NCBI GenBank assembly: GCA_934370915.1 | Contig: CAKRNI010000115.1 | Coordinates: 1-7,693, forward strand | Length of the DNA stretch: 7,693 bases | Reading direction: 5' to 3' | Source: an uncultured Lachnospiraceae bacterium | Lineage (GTDB): Bacteria; Bacillota; Clostridia; Lachnospirales; Lachnospiraceae | Shown here: positions 3,985 through 7,693 of the stretch, one piece after another | How the letters are laid out: every line of letters starts with the position of its first letter | How positions within the stretch are numbered: position 1 is the stretch's first letter | Made by a program: the position numbers and the translations under genes | The notes under the pieces: model-generated | Told to the model about the DNA's origin: nothing | What the model saw: only the letters and a program-made list of their open reading frames with translations | The model's database searches: none

Positions 3985-5259
3985 TTACACGTTTTTCACA
4001 TTCTTGAGAATATCGCAGAAATCAAATGTAGCGAAGTAGTCCTTCGGAGTCTCCGCCCGGCGGATCATCTGAACGCTGCCGTCCTCTTTAAGAAGAAGCT
4101 CTGCGCTCTTTAACTTTCCGTTGTAGTTATATCCCATCGCGAATCCATGTGCGCCTGCATCGTGGATAAAGAGCAGGTCACCCTTATCGATCTTCGGAAG
4201 CATGCGGTCGATTGCAAACTTATCGTTGTTTTCGCAGAGGGAACCTGTCACATCGTACTTGTGGTCACATGGCTCATTCTCTTTTCCCATAACGGTGATG
4301 TGGTGGTAAGCGCCGTACATAGCCGGACGCATCAGGTTTACTGCGCATGCATCAACACCGATGTACTCCTTGTATGTGTGCTTCTCATGGATCGCTCTTG
4401 TCACGAGAGCGCCGTACGGAGCCAGCATGAAGCGGCCAAGCTCTGTAAAGATCGCTACATCACCCATTCCTGCCGGAACGAGAACTTCCTCGTAAACCTT
4501 TCTTACACCCTCACCGATGACCTTAATATCGTTCGGCTCCTGGTCCGGTCTGTACGGAATACCGATTCCGCCGGACAGGTTGATGAACTTGATATCAGCT
4601 CCGGTCTCATTCTTTAACTTCACTGCAAGCTCAAAGAGGATCTTCGCAAGAAGCGGATAGTACTCGTTCGTCACTGTGTTGCTTGCCAGGAACGCGTGGA
4701 TACCGAAGTTCTTCGCGCCCTTTGCCTTTAAGATCTTATACGCCTCAGTGATCTGAGCCTCTGTCATACCATACTTCGCGTCACCCGGGTTATCCATGAT
4801 ATCGGTCGCTACCTTAAATAATCCGCCCGGATTGAAGCGGCAGCAGATTGTCTCCGGAATCGTTCCGATCGTCTTCTCAAGGCACTCGATATGAGTGAAA
4901 TCATCCAGGTTGATGATCGCGCCGAGATCATACGCAAGCTTGAACTCTTCCGGCGGTGTATCGTTTGATGAGAACATGATATCATGTCCGGAAAAACCGC
5001 AGGCATCAGACATTAAAAGCTCTGTCTTGGAAGAGCAGTCTGTTCCGCATCCAAGCTCCTGAAGTGTTTTTAAAATAAACGGGTTCGGTGTCGCTTTTAC
5101 CGCAAAGTATTCCCTGAAACCCTTGTTCCAGGAAAATGCCTCTTTTAATTTCAGGGCATTCTCGCGGATTCCCTTCTCATCGTAAAGATAAAACGGGGTC
5201 GGATAGGTCTTCGCGATCTCCTCCAGCTGTTCCTTCGTTACAAACGGTTTCTTCTCCAT
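3985..5259 (-). CDS. lysA: Diaminopimelate decarboxylase family protein (LysA-type, divergent)
   Basis: PLP-dependent fold-type III decarboxylase, expected to turn meso-diaminopimelate into L-lysine, the last step of lysine synthesis, in the cytoplasm. In 424 residues: PLP-binding lysine K55 in YFAVKATPNP, the phosphate-binding glycine loop NLSGGIGIPY, ELGR in place of the usual EPGR, and the catalytic cysteine C342 in GSLCENND, where most LysA proteins have CESGD. The NYNG at 378-381 corresponds to the substrate tyrosine region. The usual HIGSQ segment reads HAFLASNT. The protein therefore belongs to a divergent branch, and a related substrate (another diamino acid) cannot be excluded. AAGGAGA stands 8 bases before the ATG. 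It follows pyk after 27 bases and ends at a terminator (3914-3887), so it is the last gene of the operon. Confidence 0.85.
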   Translation of the reverse strand: MEKKPFVTKEQLEEIAKTYPTPFYLYDEKGIRENALKLKEAFSWNKGFREYFAVKATPNPFILKTLQELGCGTDCSSKTELLMSDACGFSGHDIMFSSNDTPPEEFKLAYDLGAIINLDDFTHIECLEKTIGTIPETICCRFNPGGLFKVATDIMDNPGDAKYGMTEAQITEAYKILKAKGAKNFGIHAFLASNTVTNEYYPLLAKILFELAVKLKNETGADIKFINLSGGIGIPYRPDQEPNDIKVIGEGVRKVYEEVLVPAGMGDVAIFTELGRFMLAPYGALVTRAIHEKHTYKEYIGVDACAVNLMRPAMYGAYHHITVMGKENEPCDHKYDVTGSLCENNDKFAIDRMLPKIDKGDLLFIHDAGAHGFAMGYNYNGKLKSAELLLKEDGSVQMIRRAETPKDYFATFDFCDILKNVKNV

Positions 5260-5286
5260 GTACGTTCTCTCCTTCGTTAGTCAGTG

Positions 5287-6723
5287 TTAGTCGATATTTA
5301 CAACACGCATGATGTTTGTAGAAGCAGCCGGCTCATGTCTTTTCGCATAATCAACGACTCCTGCAGTCACAACTGCGATATCGCCTGTTTTTACAATACC
5401 ATTCTCTTTTAAAATGTCAATACTGTTCTCAATTAAAGTGTCAGTGGATTCCGCTCTTTTTGCCTGGAACGGGGTAACGCCCCAGTAGAGCATCATCTTG
5501 CGGACTGCGGAGATACTCGGGGACATTCCCACAAGTTTTGTGGACGGATGCCACTTGGAAAGCATTCTCGCTGTGTAGCCGCTGATGCTCGGCGCGATGA
5601 TGACAGCCGCGTCAAGGGACTCTGCCGTTGCGACGGACGCGTAGCTCACCGCATTGGAAATGTTGTGGCGGTTATCGTCGGATACTGTTCTCTTCTCGTA
5701 GAAGTCACCGCTCATGTGGGACTCGGTCTCCTCAACGATATGGGCCATCATCTTTAATGCCTCAACCGGGTACTTACCATTTGCAGTCTCACCGGATAAC
5801 ATAACGACGTCTGTTCCGTCATATACAGCGTTCGCAACGTCGGAAACCTCCGCACGGGTCGGTCTCGGGTTGCGGATCATGGAATCCAGCATCTGGGTCG
5901 CCGTGATAACGACCTTACATGCGGCGCTGCACTTTTTGATCATCATTTTCTGAAGGTGCGGAAGCTTCTCCGGTGCGATCTCAACGCCCAGATCTCCGCG
6001 GGCTACCATGATTCCGTCGCTGGCCTCAATGATCTCGTCAAGGTTCTCAAGACCCTCAGCGTTCTCGATCTTCGCGATGATTCCCATCGAGGAACCGCCC
6101 TCGTCTAACATCTGGCGGATCTCACGGATCGCGTCTGCGGAACGGATGAAGGAAGCCGCGATATAGTCGAACCCAAGCTCGATACCGAAACGGATATCTT
6201 CCTTATCTTTATCTGTTAATGCCGGAAGCTTGATCTTTACGTTCGGGACGTTGACACCCTTTCTCTCTCCAAGCTCGCCGCCGTTCATGATCCTGCAGTA
6301 GATCTCGGTTCCCTCGACACGCTCAACATGGAGCTCGATCAGGCCGTCATCGATCAGGATCACATTGCCCTCTTTTACGTCCTCATTTAAGCCATTGTAA
6401 TTGATGTGAACTCTCTTTGCGTCACCGACGATATCCTCTGTTGTGAGGATGATCTCCTCGCCTGCTGTCAGTGTTACCTTCTTTCCGTCCTTTAAAACAC
6501 CGGTACGGATCTCCGGTCCCTTTGTATCAAGAAGAGCTGCTACCGGTTTTCCAACCTCTTCCGCAACCTCGCGGAGCTGTTTGTAGCGGGCTCTCTGCTC
6601 ATCGTGTGTTCCGTGGGAGAAGTTGAAACGGGCAACATCCATTCCGTTTAAGAGCAGCTGTTTCATGACCTCTCTGTCATCACTGTTCGGTCCCATGGTA
6701 CAGATAATTTTTGTTTTCTTCAT
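5287..6723 (-). CDS. pyk: Pyruvate kinase
   Basis: Catalyses phosphoenolpyruvate + ADP to pyruvate + ATP, the last glycolytic step, in the cytoplasm. The 478-residue protein has the short form of the family and lacks the extra C-terminal PEP-utilising domain seen in Bacillus enzymes. Key sites: R32 with N34 and S36 in RFNFSHG, D66-T67 in LDTKGPEIRTG (substrate and K+ ligands), catalytic K218 in IIAKIENAEGL, Mg2+ ligands E220 and D244 (MVARGDLGVE). The B domain covers roughly residues 70-165 and the allosteric C domain about 340-478. The AGGAGG site sits in the last codons of the upstream gene, 6 bases before the ATG, and only one base separates the two genes, so translation is probably coupled. 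Identity is firm. Confidence 0.98.
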   Translation of the reverse strand: MKKTKIICTMGPNSDDREVMKQLLLNGMDVARFNFSHGTHDEQRARYKQLREVAEEVGKPVAALLDTKGPEIRTGVLKDGKKVTLTAGEEIILTTEDIVGDAKRVHINYNGLNEDVKEGNVILIDDGLIELHVERVEGTEIYCRIMNGGELGERKGVNVPNVKIKLPALTDKDKEDIRFGIELGFDYIAASFIRSADAIREIRQMLDEGGSSMGIIAKIENAEGLENLDEIIEASDGIMVARGDLGVEIAPEKLPHLQKMMIKKCSAACKVVITATQMLDSMIRNPRPTRAEVSDVANAVYDGTDVVMLSGETANGKYPVEALKMMAHIVEETESHMSGDFYEKRTVSDDNRHNISNAVSYASVATAESLDAAVIIAPSISGYTARMLSKWHPSTKLVGMSPSISAVRKMMLYWGVTPFQAKRAESTDTLIENSIDILKENGIVKTGDIAVVTAGVVDYAKRHEPAASTNIMRVVNID

Positions 6724-6724
6724 G

Positions 6725-7588
6725 TTATGCCTCCTGATTGCTGTTTGCCTGTCTTGGGTCCATCCCGCCTTTTGTTACATGTTTGTGGGTATACAGGTGG
6801 TCCTGACAGTATTCATAGTCGCCTTCGCACTTGGAGCAGTAGCGGAATACAAGATTCGGGTCGTCCTCCTCGGTACGTCCGCATACAGCACAGCGGTGGC
6901 GTCCGATCTTTTCCGCTGTCTTCTGCGCCTCGCGCATCTGTGTGTGAAAGACCTGCTTTCTTCTGATCTCTTTCGGATTCAGACGGCTCCCCCTGGACAT
7001 GAAGAGGTATACGATAAAATTAAGTAAAGACATAACGATCGCAATTCTCTGCGACATGCCGCCGAAAAGGAATCCATAGACGAAGTAGAGTCCATCAAAA
7101 AGTGCCAGATACTTCGCCTTGATCGGAAGTACGAAAAACAGGTAAAACTGCATTTCCGGGAATGTGGCCGCAAATGCAAAAAACAGGGAAAAGTTCAGAT
7201 AATCTGTGGTGAGAATATAGACCTGCCCTGTGATGATGTAGATCAGCAGTGCCGCGAGGACATGACCGATCACACCCATAAAAAAGTACACGTTAAACCG
7301 GAAGGTTCCCCAAACCCGCTCCAGAGTCATTCCCAGATTGTAGTAAAGGTAGATCGCTATCAGGTTGAAGAAAAGACTGCCAGACGGCGGCCAGATCATA
7401 AATGTAACAACTCGCCAGATCTGTCCGTGAAGGATTGCCCTCGCATCTAACATCAGGTACTGGATGTAGAATGCCGGTGCCATCATCTGGACCAGTACGC
7501 CCACCGCATACAGGATCACGATATAATACATGAGATTCGGAATCGCGTACCGTCCGAATTTCCGCTCCATCTTGTTCATAAAATTCAT
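6725..7588 (-). CDS. Rhomboid-fold membrane protein lacking catalytic residues, with Cys/His-rich tail
   Basis: Integral membrane protein of 287 residues with about six hydrophobic helices between residues 15 and 205. Rhomboid landmarks are present: WR (58-59, in GQIWRVVT), the FN of helix 2 (74-75) and LERVWG (89-94). The FP...KAKY segment (143-160) resembles the part after the catalytic helix in rhomboids. But the GxSG serine motif is missing (the aligned stretch reads TTDYLNF), and no histidine is found in the last helix, so it is probably not a protease. The soluble tail carries CAVC (233-236), CSKC (251-254) and CQDH (261-264), followed by H268 and H270, a likely zinc site. AAAGGAAAG precedes the ATG. 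It is first in the operon with pyk and lysA, one base from pyk. A role in membrane protein handling would be a guess. Confidence 0.8.
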   Translation of the reverse strand: MNFMNKMERKFGRYAIPNLMYYIVILYAVGVLVQMMAPAFYIQYLMLDARAILHGQIWRVVTFMIWPPSGSLFFNLIAIYLYYNLGMTLERVWGTFRFNVYFFMGVIGHVLAALLIYIITGQVYILTTDYLNFSLFFAFAATFPEMQFYLFFVLPIKAKYLALFDGLYFVYGFLFGGMSQRIAIVMSLLNFIVYLFMSRGSRLNPKEIRRKQVFHTQMREAQKTAEKIGRHRCAVCGRTEEDDPNLVFRYCSKCEGDYEYCQDHLYTHKHVTKGGMDPRQANSNQEA

Positions 7589-7636
7589 TGAAGCTTTCCT
7601 TTCCTAATAGAACTGTCTCTTTTTCCTACGCCCCGT

Positions 7637-7666
7637 ATTATAATTCCCAACCGTTTCTTTTGTCAA
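7637..7666 (-). promoter_or_regulatory. Consensus sigma-A promoter of the rhomboid-pyk-lysA operon
   Basis: On the minus strand, TTGACA (7666-7661) and TATAAT (7642-7637) are both perfect, with an 18-bp spacer. The predicted start is near 7630, giving a leader of about 40 nt. No operator-like repeat is evident, which suits strong, constitutive expression of a glycolytic gene. Confidence 0.88.
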
Positions 7667-7693
7667 ACGCTTTATGATATCGTTACCGGATCG

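Noticed and set aside
6725..7588. Active rhomboid intramembrane protease
   Set aside because: The GxSG serine motif and the helix-6 histidine are not found in the sequence.

Overview
The window looks like a chromosomal segment of a low-to-mid GC Gram-positive anaerobe, most likely a gut Clostridia of the Lachnospiraceae type. The reasons are the strong AGGAGG ribosome binding sites, the consensus sigma-A promoters, the compact pyruvate kinase, and the character of the LysA-like and Na/Pi transporter proteins. The genus is inference; no rRNA or other marker is present.

Layout. All five long genes lie on the minus strand. From right to left: a near-consensus promoter (7637-7666) drives a probable three-gene operon of a rhomboid-fold membrane protein with a Cys/His tail (7588-6725), pyruvate kinase pyk (6723-5287) and a LysA-type diaminopimelate decarboxylase (5259-3985), ended by an intrinsic terminator (3914-3887). 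A 550-bp gap follows. It holds a candidate plus-strand small RNA of about 100 nt (extended -10 at 3647-3655, terminator at 3734-3760) and an 11-bp-period direct repeat typical of OmpR-family response regulators. Next comes an S8 subtilase gene (3433-2540) without signal peptide or propeptide. At the far left is a Na+/phosphate cotransporter with a PhoU-like tail (1871-96). Its upstream region carries four TTTACA-like repeats at 11-12 bp spacing, a Pho box, which fits its function.

The most interesting part is the stretch 2040-2540 between the transporter and the subtilase. It holds (i) a compact locus with the full architecture of a type I toxin-antitoxin system: a 32-residue hydrophobic peptide gene on the plus strand with its own promoter, a Shine-Dalgarno sequence that can be masked by an upstream anti-SD, a convergent promoter on the minus strand for a short antisense RNA, a shared 15-bp perfect bidirectional terminator that contains the toxin stop codon, and near-identical 5' ends on the two RNAs; and (ii) a 133-bp non-coding element with 14-bp terminal inverted repeats and an exact 8-bp target duplication, i.e. 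a MITE, inserted directly behind the subtilase stop codon. A second copy, identical over the 76 bp visible, sits behind the stop codon of the transporter gene at the left window edge, in the same orientation.

The operon joins glycolysis and lysine/peptidoglycan precursor supply under one promoter. The transporter is a self-contained phosphate-responsive unit. The toxin-antitoxin-like locus and the MITE are accessory insertions between core genes.
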